From CAZJYI01 sp964550025 (GTDB lineage: Bacteria; Verrucomicrobiota; Kiritimatiellia; UBA8416; CAYOBW01): a stretch of DNA of 64,000 nucleotides. Both the position numbers and the translations under genes were made by a program. Within the stretch, counting starts at the first letter, position 1. Every line of letters begins with the position of its first letter. This document shows, piece by piece, positions 10,201 to 17,948 of this stretch. The DNA lies in NCBI GenBank assembly GCA_964550025.1, contig CAZJYI010000002.1:124001-188000 (forward strand), in the 5' to 3' direction. Below the pieces are notes generated by a model. That model searched no databases, was not told the origin of the DNA, and saw only the letters and a list, made by a program, of their open reading frames with translations.

Positions 10201-10984
10201 CAACCCCGAAACCGAAACCAGCCGCTTCTCGCTACGCACGGAACTGTTCCGCATCGGCACGCCGCGGACCAGCGACGCGACCTGGCGTTCCGCCCTGTGG
10301 ATGCACGCGGTGGATGACCTCAAGAAGCTCGATATCTTCAAGGACTATTGTCTGCCGTTCGATGACTCGACAGTCCCCGAACCGGGCATCGTGATCCCAT
10401 TCTCGTCCACGATCGAGTTCGGAAAGAACTTCTTCGGGCGCGCGCTCGCCGGCGGCGACCATGCCTATGATGCCAGTCATTTCGCGACGAAGATCCGCTC
10501 CGTCGGCACCTGGTTCAGCGGCTATGACAACACACGCCTGGCCAATACACCGCGCGTCTACCTCGTACCCGCCGGTACGGACGTCATGCGCTCGCCCACT
10601 GAATCGGGCCAGCGTCTCCGCACTTGGCGTGTTTTTGACCAGGCCCTGCCGCTGCCGCACGATCTCGGCGCGGGTGACCTGTCCCGCACCGGCTGGTCGG
10701 CCGTGACGGACTCGCTCTCGACGCGTTTTGCCGAGCGGCGCCGCTTCGGCTCGTTCCGCGCCTACCACGATAGCGGCGCATTCAGCGACGCCGAAGTCTG
10801 CGATGCCTCGCGCTTGATCGGGCGCTCGGTGTGGAACACGCAGTGGTACCTGATCATTCCCGCGGGAACGATGCACGGCAACCGCGACACCGCCATCCAG
10901 CGCTTCATCGAAGGTCCGGACGGCACCAACGGCGTCACGGACATCAAGCTCTTCTTCCAGACCTACTCGTACGCGGGGAACTGA
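4298..10984 (+). CDS. Giant secreted protein (2228 residues) of unknown function
   Basis: The ATG at 4298 follows an AGGAG-like site. The N-terminus is unusual: a basic n-region (RTRRR) is stretched by two copies of an eight-residue Pro/Gly/Arg repeat before the hydrophobic core TAVLAVCVLASAQLLHG. The first ~1100 residues read as beta-rich extracellular domains with many Tyr, Asn and Asp. A middle part, about 1100-1450, is more helical and has an Asp-rich segment (GEDGDIDVNDAKVAYPQGHGD) that could bind calcium. The last third alternates helical and coiled-coil-like stretches and a short beta-rich tail. I recognise no catalytic motif or named domain. It lies in a run of secreted proteins with short gaps and its stop codon touches the left arm of an inverted repeat. 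Possible roles (matrix, surface layer, toxin-like delivery) cannot be told apart from sequence. Confidence 0.8.
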   Translation: MNWIEQRTRRRAPGAPPGRTPGAPPGRTRTAVLAVCVLASAQLLHGTGTIEPDFQNRWYTNGLDVSGWTNQSAWASFVPNETAMYGGRVYSNGWSSGVRVDHVAFGHPVETRTADFKFGEVIIPPRGVDISQAPAILPDTAAFYAPSAQRVYAADAGNVKIDWVLHGGGIATRVYKISPIPASVPSRIFWTEEPHDSPSVDLRGKHVTIHYNTRIEEPVTVTSNNFTTLVQGLWLDDQSGQKLLRAIDCRGLVLVEFFQTAFKEDHLGVEIVEVLPPRVIVQGVNVCDRLQPDCLLYGDEGLIPHIVAGAGELGAPRRLYQHKTSNGGSPKEDWVFAVGRTVDHPWDLKIYWKHEGLLGVQWPYEVDEYEADWPADAQLYVRSAATDADVEPRALIPDGLTIGLPGFGTKVAYQEPAAHADFAADGRSFSSEGEGHAVLGFTSNDDVWLMCVRSVRHDDSTLFDLTPTNRPIGTELTYADETYEDAWMDFPGYIHDPAGTAPYNVNLYDYPTPQAPDTPSYVFGVNKGILEVWWANPTFDEYIGENTVIHWPSRVVRYNNVWPVDAIELPIAGNNNNEDNALPDYCDDPRVYVQNDSSQPGYNPNEEHAIILANQVYPIRCDLNETSSSEPRVLVQYNNGNRDNHPEMRVYNVVVTNAAYPEFLFPLEAGTLVQAPMPLTILPQATNSSYVSGPGWRDRKLDFWARAAADDGVGTEDIVMRYYYPVQPGFFFPRLGGNQLVDGTEVPFLNYLPATPQVGPPTDVTYRIRWPDDTPRLHIAETLVKPKRGLPSIDGQLSVEIIYEQSFINRGLHSVTLIDPTRIRSAALAGGIPDDVQSELATDGKYYFPTLPPHLNKRLFYNPAAGTLNFKGEFIEPALGEPYLMLNYLTGENRTTVRGHSTSTDWGAAVDALATSIVTVGPETPFDSLALSAGLGTGSGYVTLAMQNSTNLCNPADPVSLVVIQVDTNLYEGEIKVIAGDNPLAELLTMRHSGDFAGHADRYEFEWRTLPPQGGLPPTNPYDQWILHAKENGKLYTVIGGPGLLTLSDNYFVCRYRPTDPNCPAGTTTWSEWTDPMLAEGWIKRALRGINPFDQRVRDLSNNQVHTLVSMISQAGQRWEGDVPLNLSGVNSLGLIEIYETILRRGMMLSVDAGYNYQPANDALLLAAGRLSDLYMLLGNEAYADAMDPTVGFGTTDDRYPVYGSVASSLFCFMNQVPDLLHEELALLRGRDDSLLPPVDTAPVYNRLVWNLTSDITGGEVAYMQNYNIQNANPGEDGDIDVNDAKVAYPQGHGDAWGHYLTAIKGYYLLLGNTNFTWIPQIEAVLVGGAPVSVDYFDERQFAEAAEAKARAGVDVLDRTYRGVYEPDETCRGDFYFDDNTERAWGVAEWGSRVGMGAYFDWVVGNSLLPDQDTNVNHVGIQKVDRTTVAELGVLPTHAVNAQATVDQADLGLNPLGLAGDALMFDIDPARVADGETHFEQVYERARKALNNAHAVLDQAQQCSEYLRRQQDSEADLAQAVTEQETEIEGRLIGLFGYPYSDDIGPGKTYPDGYEGPDLIHFQYIDSPIAKSLLAAIGGETLAFATTSIVVTVSGALTGSTDGRTVGTTPTTRNVAFNVSPFGFLVRPDDWTGSRRAVGKLQLAYSDFLQAYLDTVTATAEFDRQAGKINRLAGVVRERIASDNAVINETGTTRDWQLGYSLAAAGMQAAAVGLRFLGDRSLKAGNVIAEGTPKVTGMTANDLFSAVRAGVLGASLAASTTQHTLGDVAEAIGGGLEGRVAALNVKLADYVDAKDRGAVHDTMIAELWDEFDRQLPLALHLQTCLERMNQSQGRYLALLAEGQRLLDERTLFRRKTATEIEQMRYKDMAFRIFRNDALRKYESAFDLAATYVYLAAKSYDYETALWNASGGTTPGAVFLSRVIQTHSLGSIVDGDPQLGGLYGDPGLADIMARMRDNWTVLDGRLGFNNPETETSRFSLRTELFRIGTPRTSDATWRSALWMHAVDDLKKLDIFKDYCLPFDDSTVPEPGIVIPFSSTIEFGKNFFGRALAGGDHAYDASHFATKIRSVGTWFSGYDNTRLANTPRVYLVPAGTDVMRSPTESGQRLRTWRVFDQALPLPHDLGAGDLSRTGWSAVTDSLSTRFAERRRFGSFRAYHDSGAFSDAEVCDASRLIGRSVWNTQWYLIIPAGTMHGNRDTAIQRFIEGPDGTNGVTDIKLFFQTYSYAGN
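4333..4380 (+). repeat. Perfect 24-bp tandem duplication inside a signal peptide
   Basis: Bases 4333-4356 and 4357-4380 are identical 24-mers and a further six bases of the unit follow. The duplication is in frame and gives two copies of PGAPPGRT between the basic n-region and the hydrophobic core of the 2228-residue protein. A multiple of three bases keeps the frame open, so copy number could vary without killing the gene. Confidence 0.9.
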
Positions 10985-11575
10985 GGAAAACGAGGAACGC
11001 AGAACGATGAACAGTGAAAGCGACAGACGGCGTCCCGGTGATCTGAGGGAGCGCTACAAGGAGTACTCGCTGCGGGCCAATCGGATGTACTGCGCCTTGC
11101 CGAGGGGGAATGGGGTCGCTCGTGCCATTGGGGTACGTGTGCTACAGGGTTGTTGCCCGGACCGCGGCCGTGCAGATTCCGGGTCGCCGATGGCGTCGAC
11201 CCTCCGGTCCTCTCTCTTGAAGACCAGGACTGCAAGTGAGGGGGCACGGGCCTCCGTGGACGAGGGCGACGGCCTGCTGCAAAGTGGCACGCTGTCAGGG
11301 GCACGCCGCAGAGAGGCGTCAAAGGCACGCTCCAACGCAGGATTCACAAGCAAGATGGAGGGGGAACTCCAGGAGCTTGAGGAGACGGGCTGCTGGCTCG
11401 ACCTGCTCGAGGGCGGCGAGGTGGTGGCGAGCGACAGAATGGCTGGCCTTCTGGCCGAAACAGACGAACTAATCGCGGTCTTCTTCTCACCCGTGAGGAC
11501 CGCAACAAACCGGAAGAGCAAATGAAGACACATCACGCTTTCGTCGTGCATCGTTCACTATTCATCGTCCTCCTG
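10983..11575. repeat. Inverted-repeat pair framing the four-helix-bundle gene
   Basis: The left arm (10983-11022) read on the minus strand and the right arm (11536-11575) read on the plus strand line up over about 40 bases. Shared blocks CGCTTTC, CATCGTTC and TCGT are separated by short mismatches at the same spacing. The right arm continues as degenerate CGTTCATCGTTCAT units to about 11612. The arms enclose the four-helix-bundle CDS almost exactly. The left arm starts in the stop codon of the giant gene and the right arm lies inside the signal-peptide codons of the next gene. Such flanking repeats recall the intervening sequences of 23S rRNA genes that carry the same protein family. Confidence 0.7.
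11007..11525 (+). CDS. Four-helix-bundle (S23/IVS-type) protein with an internal insertion
   Basis: 172 residues, longer than the usual 115-130. Residues about 10-46 (DLRERYKEYSLRANRMYCAL and on) match helix 1 of the family, and residues from about 90 on (LQSGT, REASKARSNAGF, ETGCWLDLL, ADELI-like AETDELIAVF) match helices 2-4. Between them lie some 43 residues with no counterpart, about 11145-11272 in DNA, which look like an in-frame insertion in the loop after helix 1. The family is found in 23S rRNA intervening sequences and is related to the Avd protein of diversity-generating retroelements; its molecular role is poorly known. The stop overlaps the next start as ATGA. The start codon lies inside the left arm of the flanking inverted repeat. 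It may be non-functional because of the insertion. Confidence 0.7.
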   Translation: MNSESDRRRPGDLRERYKEYSLRANRMYCALPRGNGVARAIGVRVLQGCCPDRGRADSGSPMASTLRSSLLKTRTASEGARASVDEGDGLLQSGTLSGARRREASKARSNAGFTSKMEGELQELEETGCWLDLLEGGEVVASDRMAGLLAETDELIAVFFSPVRTATNRKSK

Positions 11576-12385
11576 TCCCTGTTCATCGTTCATCATACAT
11601 CGTTCAACGTTCATGCCGCCGTGCCCCTGCCGGGATTCGTCCTCTTCGGGCAGATCCTGGACGAATACGGCTGGCCATACGACGCCGACGCCAATGTCGA
11701 AGTGACGGTGCGCGTGGCCGGACGCCTGTGCGGCCGGGCCACCGTTGGCGATGGGATTGCCCCCGGTGTGAACTTCGTGATCGACGTGAGTCTTGACGAC
11801 GGAACGGGGGGAATCTACTCGCCATCCGCCGCGCGCGAGGGTGACCCGATGGACATCCGCGTAACGGTTGACGGCGTGGAAGAGTCAATCGTACAGACCT
11901 CGCTCCCGTCGGCACCTGAACCTGCCGGAACCGCGTACATCAAGCTCACGGTCGGCACGGACGCCGACGGCGACGGTCTTCCGGATGCGTGGGAGCAATG
12001 GATGGTGGACGCCGATCCCGGCGACAACATCGATGATGTCGGCGACATCACGGGCGACGGCGATTTCGACGGTGACGGCGCATCCAACTTGCACGAGTAC
12101 CTGGCGGGCACATTCCCGGACTGGAACTTCGACTACTTCGCCATCAGGGAGCTTCTCCTGACAGCGAACGGCAACCTCGCCTTCAGATTCCTGACCGTGC
12201 CGGGCAAGGTCTACGGCGTCCAGTCCAGGCCCACGCTCAACGAGGCGGCTTGGGACCGGTGCGCCTTCACAACCGACCCCCAAGCCGCCCCGGGCATGGG
12301 CACCTTCGAAGGCAATGGTCACTACATGACCGTCTACATCACACCGGACGGTGACAGCCAGGTCTACCGGTTGACGGTAGAATGA
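11522..12385 (+). CDS. Secreted protein with thrombospondin-type-3-like calcium-binding repeats
   Basis: 287 residues. The ATG overlaps the previous stop (ATGA). The signal peptide, rich in Phe, Ile, Val and His, is encoded by degenerate TTCATCGTTCAT units from the right arm of the inverted repeat, so this N-terminus may have been remodelled by it. The mature protein has a beta-rich domain (about 35-140), then DADGDGLPDAWEQW and DFDGDGASNLHEYLAG, which are typical Asp-rich calcium-binding type-3 repeats, then a C-terminal domain (about 205-287) with an FRFLTVPGKVYGVQS block. A similar C-terminal arrangement ends the 1831-residue neighbour. That shared tail suggests both proteins are handled alike outside the cell, which is inference. 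Confidence 0.75.
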   Translation: MKTHHAFVVHRSLFIVLLSLFIVHHTSFNVHAAVPLPGFVLFGQILDEYGWPYDADANVEVTVRVAGRLCGRATVGDGIAPGVNFVIDVSLDDGTGGIYSPSAAREGDPMDIRVTVDGVEESIVQTSLPSAPEPAGTAYIKLTVGTDADGDGLPDAWEQWMVDADPGDNIDDVGDITGDGDFDGDGASNLHEYLAGTFPDWNFDYFAIRELLLTANGNLAFRFLTVPGKVYGVQSRPTLNEAAWDRCAFTTDPQAAPGMGTFEGNGHYMTVYITPDGDSQVYRLTVE

Positions 12386-12392
12386 CGAGGGG

Positions 12393-15300
12393 GTGAGTGT
12401 TTTGGATCTTGGATCCAGGATCTCAGATCTCAAATGCGGGGCAACGATCCTGCTCGCCCTCGCCGCGCACGTTCGCGCCGCAACCCTGCATGTTGCCACC
12501 AACAGTCCCTCGCCTGCACCACCCTACGCGACATGGTCAAGCGCAGCGCGTTCCGTTCAGGACGCGATCGACGCGGCCGCCGACGGCGACACCGTTCTCG
12601 TGAGTAACGGCGTGTATCGCACCGGCGGCGCCACCGTGCCGGGCCACACCCTGATCAACCGTGCCTGCGTTGCACGGCCCATCACCGTGCACGCCGTCCA
12701 CGGTCCGGCCACGGCAACCCTTGAAGGCGCCGGCGGCACCCGTTGCGCCTACCTCGGCCCCGGCGCCGTCCTGTCCGGTTTCACCCTCACGGAGGGACGC
12801 ACGCGCACCGGCGGGGGACATGACGCCGGCGCGGCGGGAGCCCTGCTGGAGCCGGGCGCGATCGTCTCCAACTGCGTCATTACCGGCAATGCCGCCGACC
12901 GGAGCGCGGGCGGATTGCTGTTCAACGGGGGCGGCACGGCATCCGGCTGCACGATTTGCAGCAACAGCGCCGGAAGCACGGGGGGCGGGGTCTACTGCAG
13001 CGAGGGCGGAACGCTCAGCAACTGCGTCATCGATGGCAACAACGCGGAAACGGACGGCGGCGGGATCTACATGTTTGAGGGGGGGCGGCTCGTGGATTCG
13101 GTTGTTGTTTCGAACGCGGCCGCGGGCAATGGCGGCGGACTGTGCATTTCCGGAAGCGGCTCGGCGGAAGCGTGCGATATTGAGGGCAACCGTTCCCTGG
13201 GCGCGCGCGGTGGCGGCGTCTACCTGAATGCGGGCGGTATTCTCACGGCGTGTACGCTGTCGGGCAACACCGCCATGGGAAACGGCGGCGGCATCTACTG
13301 CCACGCCACGGGCAGTGTGGACCGTTGTGTCGTGAACAGGAACACGACACTCGCAAGTGGGGGAGGCATGTATTGCGCGTCGGGCGGAGAAGTCACGAGC
13401 TGCCTGCTTGTCGACAACACGGCCAACTGGTACGCAGGCGGCGTGTACTGCTCGAACGGCGGCATGGTCCGGAGCTCGACAATCTGCGACAACAGAGCCA
13501 CTTGGGCAGGCGGTGTGCACTGCAAGGATGGCGGCGGCGTCATCAACTCGATAGTCCTCGGCAACGCGGCCGACGTCGGCGCGCAGTACCTGAGCAACGG
13601 CGGCACGATCACCTTCTGCGTCTCCGACCCGGCGCCCGGTCCGGACTGCCTGACGGTCGACCCCCTGTTTGTCGATCGCTCCAACGGCAACTATCGCATC
13701 CAGGGCGGCTCGCCGTGCGTCAATGCGGGCACGAACGAACCGTGGATGCTGAGCGCGTTCGACCTGGAAGGACAGGAGCGAGTCACGGCCCTGGTTACAG
13801 ACATTGGGGCGTACGAATCGCCCCTGACAAATCCGCCCATCCTCACCGTAACCACTCCCGCGGGTTCGCTGCGCTGGCAGGCAACGAATGCGGTCGTCAG
13901 TGGTCTCATCAACCAACATGTCGTCGGGCGGTTGTCCTGGTCGAATGCACTGAACGGTGCGTGGGGGACGGCTTCCGCCACGTCTTCATGGTGGAGTATC
14001 CCCGGCATCCCCCTGGCGCCGGGCGACAACGTCATTGCCGTGACCGTCACCAATGCCCAGGGTGTTGCCCGCACGGACCGGGTGACGATCTACCGCGGCA
14101 ATCCCCTGTACGTGCGGTCGGACAGCCCGGATCCGCTGGCGCCCTACGCGACGTGGGACCGGGCCGCACGCACCATCCAGGATGCGGTCGACGCCGCGCG
14201 ACCATACGACGCGGTCATCGTTACCAACGGTGTCTACGATGCCGGCGGAGCTGTCCTGCCGGGGCTGACGGCCAGCAACCGCGTATGCGTGACGAAGCCC
14301 CTCAGCGTGTCTAGTGTAAACGGCCCGAAGGTCACCCGGATCGCTGGGACGACGGGCAGCGTACGGTGCGCGTACCTGACAAATGGCGCCGTGCTCTGCG
14401 GCTTCACGCTCACGAACGGGCACGCGCGCCTGGTCCCCGGCGCCGCGTTCGACGATCGCGCGGGTGGCGGTGCGTTTCTCGACGACGGCGGAGTGGTATC
14501 CAACTGTATTCTCACCGCCTGTTCCGCCGTGTACGGCGGAGGCGTGTACGGCACAGGAAGCAGCGCGGTGGGCGGCAGCCTCGTAATCGGATGCACGGCA
14601 CTCACCAGTGGGGGCGGCGTGTATGCCGCCAACGGTGCAACGGTCACGAGCTGCACGATCTGCGACAACACCGCCACATGGGCGGGTGGCGTACAATGTG
14701 AAGACGGCGCCTCGATTGTCAATACCATCGTTCGCTTCAACAATGCGGCGTTCGGCCCCGACTATCGCAACAGCGGCGGCACGTTCGCCTACTGCGCGAC
14801 AACCCCCGCCGAAGGCGCGGCCTGCGTGACGGCGCCCCCCCTCTTCGAAGGCCGCCCGGGAGGCGACTATCGGCTCCGTGCCGGGTCGCCGTGCGTCAAC
14901 GCCGGGACAAACGCGGCGTGGATGTTCGAGGGGGTTGACCTCGATGGACACGCGAGAATCGTCGCCGGCGTTGTTGATATCGGCGCCTACGAATGCACCC
15001 GCACGAACGCCCCGGTGCTCGCCATCACGACACCTGATGGGCGCGTGCGATGGGACACGGCGACCATCGACATCACCGGCACCAACAACGAGTACGTTGT
15101 GGGACACCTGCGCTGGTCCAACACTTTGAATGGAGCATACGGCACCGTCTCGGCCGAACGTACCTGGCGCATCGCCGGAGTGCCGCTCGCGGCGGGCGAC
15201 AACGCGATTGCCGTGACCGGGACCAATGCCCAGGGCGTCGCCCGGACCGACAGCGTGGCAATCCGGCGCGGCCGGGCGCTCTACGTGTGGGCGGACAGTC

Positions 15301-17888
15301 CAAGTCCTCAGGCCCCCTATGCCACGTGGAGCCATGCGGCTCACGCGATCCAGGATGCCGTTGACGCGGGAAACGCGCATGACACGGTGGTCGTCACGAA
15401 CGGTACGTACCACAGCGGCGGCGCGGTCGCACCGCGATTCGCGCTGACAAACCGCGTATGCGTGACCAAGCCGCTCGGGGTGTTCAGCGTGAACGGACCT
15501 GAGGCAACACGGATCGCCGGCGCGAACGGCACGCGGTGCGCGTACCTGGCGGATGGTGCCGTGTTGTGCGGATTCACCCTCACAAACGGGCATGCCGCCG
15601 TTGACGTGCACGCCGCACCCGGTGACCGCATGGGCGGGGGGGTATTTCTGGATAAGGAGGGCATCGTCTCCAACTGCGTCATTGCCGGCAATTCCGCGAT
15701 TCTCGGCGGGGGAGTCTACTGCCGGCCCGGCGGGACCGTTAGTCGCTGCGTCGTCGCCGGCAACACGGCCTTCTCCGACGGAGGCGGCGTGTTCTGTGCA
15801 TCCGGCGGCAAGCTCTCATGCAGTCTGCTGTTCGCCAACGAGGCCGCCTCTCACGGCGGCGGCGTGTATTGCGCAACGGGCGGCACCGTCAGAAGCTGCA
15901 CTATCTGCGACAATACGGCCGCGTGGGCCGGCGGCGTACGGTGTAAAGAGGGCGGAACAGTCGCTAATTCAATCATTCGTTTCAACACCGCCGGCGGCGG
16001 CCCGCAGTACCAGAACGCCGGCGGTACGTTCAGTCACTGCGCCACCGAACCCGCATTGGGCGAGGCCTGCGTGACCGACGCGCCGATGTTCCTCGATCGG
16101 CCGGGGCGTGACTATCGGCTTCGGGGCGGGTCGCCGTGCGTCAACGCCGGTAAGTACGAGACATGGATGGCCGGGGCCCTCGACCTTGACGGCGGTGCCA
16201 GGATCCGAGGGGGAATCACGGACATCGGCGCGTACGAGACGCCTCTCGACAGCCCCCCCGTCATCACCGTGACGACGCCTCCCACCTGCGTCGACTGGGG
16301 CACGACCACGCACATCGTCGAGGGCACACTGAATCGCTACGTCGTCGGACGCCTGCTGTGGACCAACAGTCTGAATGGTACGCACGGGACGGCCCCGGCC
16401 AGCTACTGGTGGACGATCCACGGCATTCCCTTGGCGCCGGGCGACAACCCCATCACCGTAACGGCCGCCAATGCCCAAGGCGTTGCGCGGTCCGACAGCG
16501 TGACGATACATCGGGGAAGCGCCCTTCGCGTGTGGGCGGACAGTCCGGACCCGCAACCGCCGTACACAACGTGGGAGCATGCCGCCCACGCGATCCAGGA
16601 TGCCGTGGCGGCGGCCAGGCCGTTCGACGCAGTTGTGGTAACCAATGGCGTGTACGACACCGGCGGGGCGGTGGCTCCCTCCCTGGCTCTCACCAACCGC
16701 GTGTGCATCACCAACCGCATCAGCGTGCGGAGTGTCAGTGGTCCGTCCAGCACGTTCATTGTCGGCGCGGCTACCGGCGTACGGTGCGCCTACGTGAGCG
16801 AATACGCGGTGTTGTCCGGCTTCACGCTTACAAATGGCCATGCCAGCGTCGACACGCGTGCGCCGCGACCCGACCGTATGGGAGGCGGGGTGCTCCTGCA
16901 CGGCGGCGGAGAGCTTTCGAACTGCATCGTGGTCGGTAACTCCGCATCGTACGGCGGGGGAATAGGTTGCTACGGTGGCGGATGGGCAAGTCACTGCATT
17001 ATCAGCGGCAATTCCGCCACGATTGACGGTGGTGGGGCCTGCAGTCATGACGACGGTTGGTTCCACAACTGCCTGATCACGGGCAACAATGCCCTCTGGC
17101 GAGGCGGGGGCGCTTGCGTTGGCAACGGTGGGGGTATCTCGGGCAGCACGATTGCCGCAAACGAGAGCAACTGGGGAAGCGGCGTCCAGTGCGGTGCCGG
17201 GGGAACCGTGCAGAACTGCATCGTGTGGGACAACACTCCGTCAGGCGAGAGCAACATTGCCGGGACGGACGGGACGATTCGTTTCACGTGCAGCCCCGGG
17301 CTTGTCGGAGATGGGAACCAGGGAGGGAATCCCCTGTTTCTGGGCGGCCGAAGCCATCGTCTCCAGGCGCACTCCCCCTGTATCGATGCCGGGCACAACG
17401 CGTACGCCGTCGGGCAGACGGATCTCGATGGCGAGCCACGGTTGCTGGACGGGGCGCCCGATGGCGTCGCCACCGTCGACATGGGCTGCTACGAACTGTG
17501 GAACCTGGACGGGGACAGCGACGCAGACGGACTGACGGACGGGCAGGAGACCGCAACGTACGGAACGGATCCCGTCGACCCGCATTCCGATGGTGATGGA
17601 CACACCGACTACCAGGAGATCCTCGCCGACACCGATCCCAACGACCCCGGCAGTTGTTTCCGTATCACCGACATAGTGACAAACACACCGGTGCGCATAT
17701 ACCACACCACGTCTTCCAACCGCGTCTACTCGCTGCAATACCGCGAGTCACTGGCCCCCGGGATGCAGTGGCAGCCGATAGCCGATCAATCCCGCATACG
17801 CGGAAGCGGCGTGGTGGACTGCCTGACCGACGCCACCGCGGGCAGAGCACCGCAACGTCTCTACCGCGTCATCGTTTCCATGCCGTAG
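12393..17888 (+). CDS. Giant secreted protein of four repeated parallel beta-helix modules
   Basis: 1831 residues from a GTG at 12393, eight bases after the previous stop and behind ACGAGGGG. A TTG at 12402 is an alternative start. After a signal peptide there are four related modules whose openings (PYATW..AA...QDAVDAA.....VVTNGVY) lie near 12520, 14143, 15319 and 16563. Each is a right-handed parallel beta-helix with Gly-rich rungs such as GGGVYC and SNC. The first three are each followed by an Ig-like linker (about 13830-14095, 15010-15270, 16255-16515). The last leads into SDADGLTDGQE and SDGDGHTDYQE type-3 calcium repeats and a C-terminal domain like that of the 287-residue neighbour. 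Beta-helix proteins of this kind are adhesins or polysaccharide-active; no catalytic residues can be assigned by eye. Confidence 0.85.
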   Translation: MSVLDLGSRISDLKCGATILLALAAHVRAATLHVATNSPSPAPPYATWSSAARSVQDAIDAAADGDTVLVSNGVYRTGGATVPGHTLINRACVARPITVHAVHGPATATLEGAGGTRCAYLGPGAVLSGFTLTEGRTRTGGGHDAGAAGALLEPGAIVSNCVITGNAADRSAGGLLFNGGGTASGCTICSNSAGSTGGGVYCSEGGTLSNCVIDGNNAETDGGGIYMFEGGRLVDSVVVSNAAAGNGGGLCISGSGSAEACDIEGNRSLGARGGGVYLNAGGILTACTLSGNTAMGNGGGIYCHATGSVDRCVVNRNTTLASGGGMYCASGGEVTSCLLVDNTANWYAGGVYCSNGGMVRSSTICDNRATWAGGVHCKDGGGVINSIVLGNAADVGAQYLSNGGTITFCVSDPAPGPDCLTVDPLFVDRSNGNYRIQGGSPCVNAGTNEPWMLSAFDLEGQERVTALVTDIGAYESPLTNPPILTVTTPAGSLRWQATNAVVSGLINQHVVGRLSWSNALNGAWGTASATSSWWSIPGIPLAPGDNVIAVTVTNAQGVARTDRVTIYRGNPLYVRSDSPDPLAPYATWDRAARTIQDAVDAARPYDAVIVTNGVYDAGGAVLPGLTASNRVCVTKPLSVSSVNGPKVTRIAGTTGSVRCAYLTNGAVLCGFTLTNGHARLVPGAAFDDRAGGGAFLDDGGVVSNCILTACSAVYGGGVYGTGSSAVGGSLVIGCTALTSGGGVYAANGATVTSCTICDNTATWAGGVQCEDGASIVNTIVRFNNAAFGPDYRNSGGTFAYCATTPAEGAACVTAPPLFEGRPGGDYRLRAGSPCVNAGTNAAWMFEGVDLDGHARIVAGVVDIGAYECTRTNAPVLAITTPDGRVRWDTATIDITGTNNEYVVGHLRWSNTLNGAYGTVSAERTWRIAGVPLAAGDNAIAVTGTNAQGVARTDSVAIRRGRALYVWADSPSPQAPYATWSHAAHAIQDAVDAGNAHDTVVVTNGTYHSGGAVAPRFALTNRVCVTKPLGVFSVNGPEATRIAGANGTRCAYLADGAVLCGFTLTNGHAAVDVHAAPGDRMGGGVFLDKEGIVSNCVIAGNSAILGGGVYCRPGGTVSRCVVAGNTAFSDGGGVFCASGGKLSCSLLFANEAASHGGGVYCATGGTVRSCTICDNTAAWAGGVRCKEGGTVANSIIRFNTAGGGPQYQNAGGTFSHCATEPALGEACVTDAPMFLDRPGRDYRLRGGSPCVNAGKYETWMAGALDLDGGARIRGGITDIGAYETPLDSPPVITVTTPPTCVDWGTTTHIVEGTLNRYVVGRLLWTNSLNGTHGTAPASYWWTIHGIPLAPGDNPITVTAANAQGVARSDSVTIHRGSALRVWADSPDPQPPYTTWEHAAHAIQDAVAAARPFDAVVVTNGVYDTGGAVAPSLALTNRVCITNRISVRSVSGPSSTFIVGAATGVRCAYVSEYAVLSGFTLTNGHASVDTRAPRPDRMGGGVLLHGGGELSNCIVVGNSASYGGGIGCYGGGWASHCIISGNSATIDGGGACSHDDGWFHNCLITGNNALWRGGGACVGNGGGISGSTIAANESNWGSGVQCGAGGTVQNCIVWDNTPSGESNIAGTDGTIRFTCSPGLVGDGNQGGNPLFLGGRSHRLQAHSPCIDAGHNAYAVGQTDLDGEPRLLDGAPDGVATVDMGCYELWNLDGDSDADGLTDGQETATYGTDPVDPHSDGDGHTDYQEILADTDPNDPGSCFRITDIVTNTPVRIYHTTSSNRVYSLQYRESLAPGMQWQPIADQSRIRGSGVVDCLTDATAGRAPQRLYRVIVSMP
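12400..12436. repeat. Short palindrome of GGATC units at the N-terminus of the beta-helix gene
   Basis: GATC units repeat five times around a central GGATCC, giving arms of about 15 bases with three mismatches. The element is translated as LDLGSRISDLK, ahead of the hydrophobic core of the signal peptide. It resembles a small version of the larger inverted repeats in this window. Confidence 0.55.
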
Positions 17889-17948
17889 CAATTCCTCGGC
17901 ACCCAACCGCTATGGACATCAGCCCCTCTGCGCGCTACTATCCGTCGC

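Noticed and set aside
12393..17888. A CRISPR array or DNA repeat array within the beta-helix gene
   Set aside because: The repetitive DNA is coding, with periodic Gly-rich rungs and no identical direct repeats with unique spacers.
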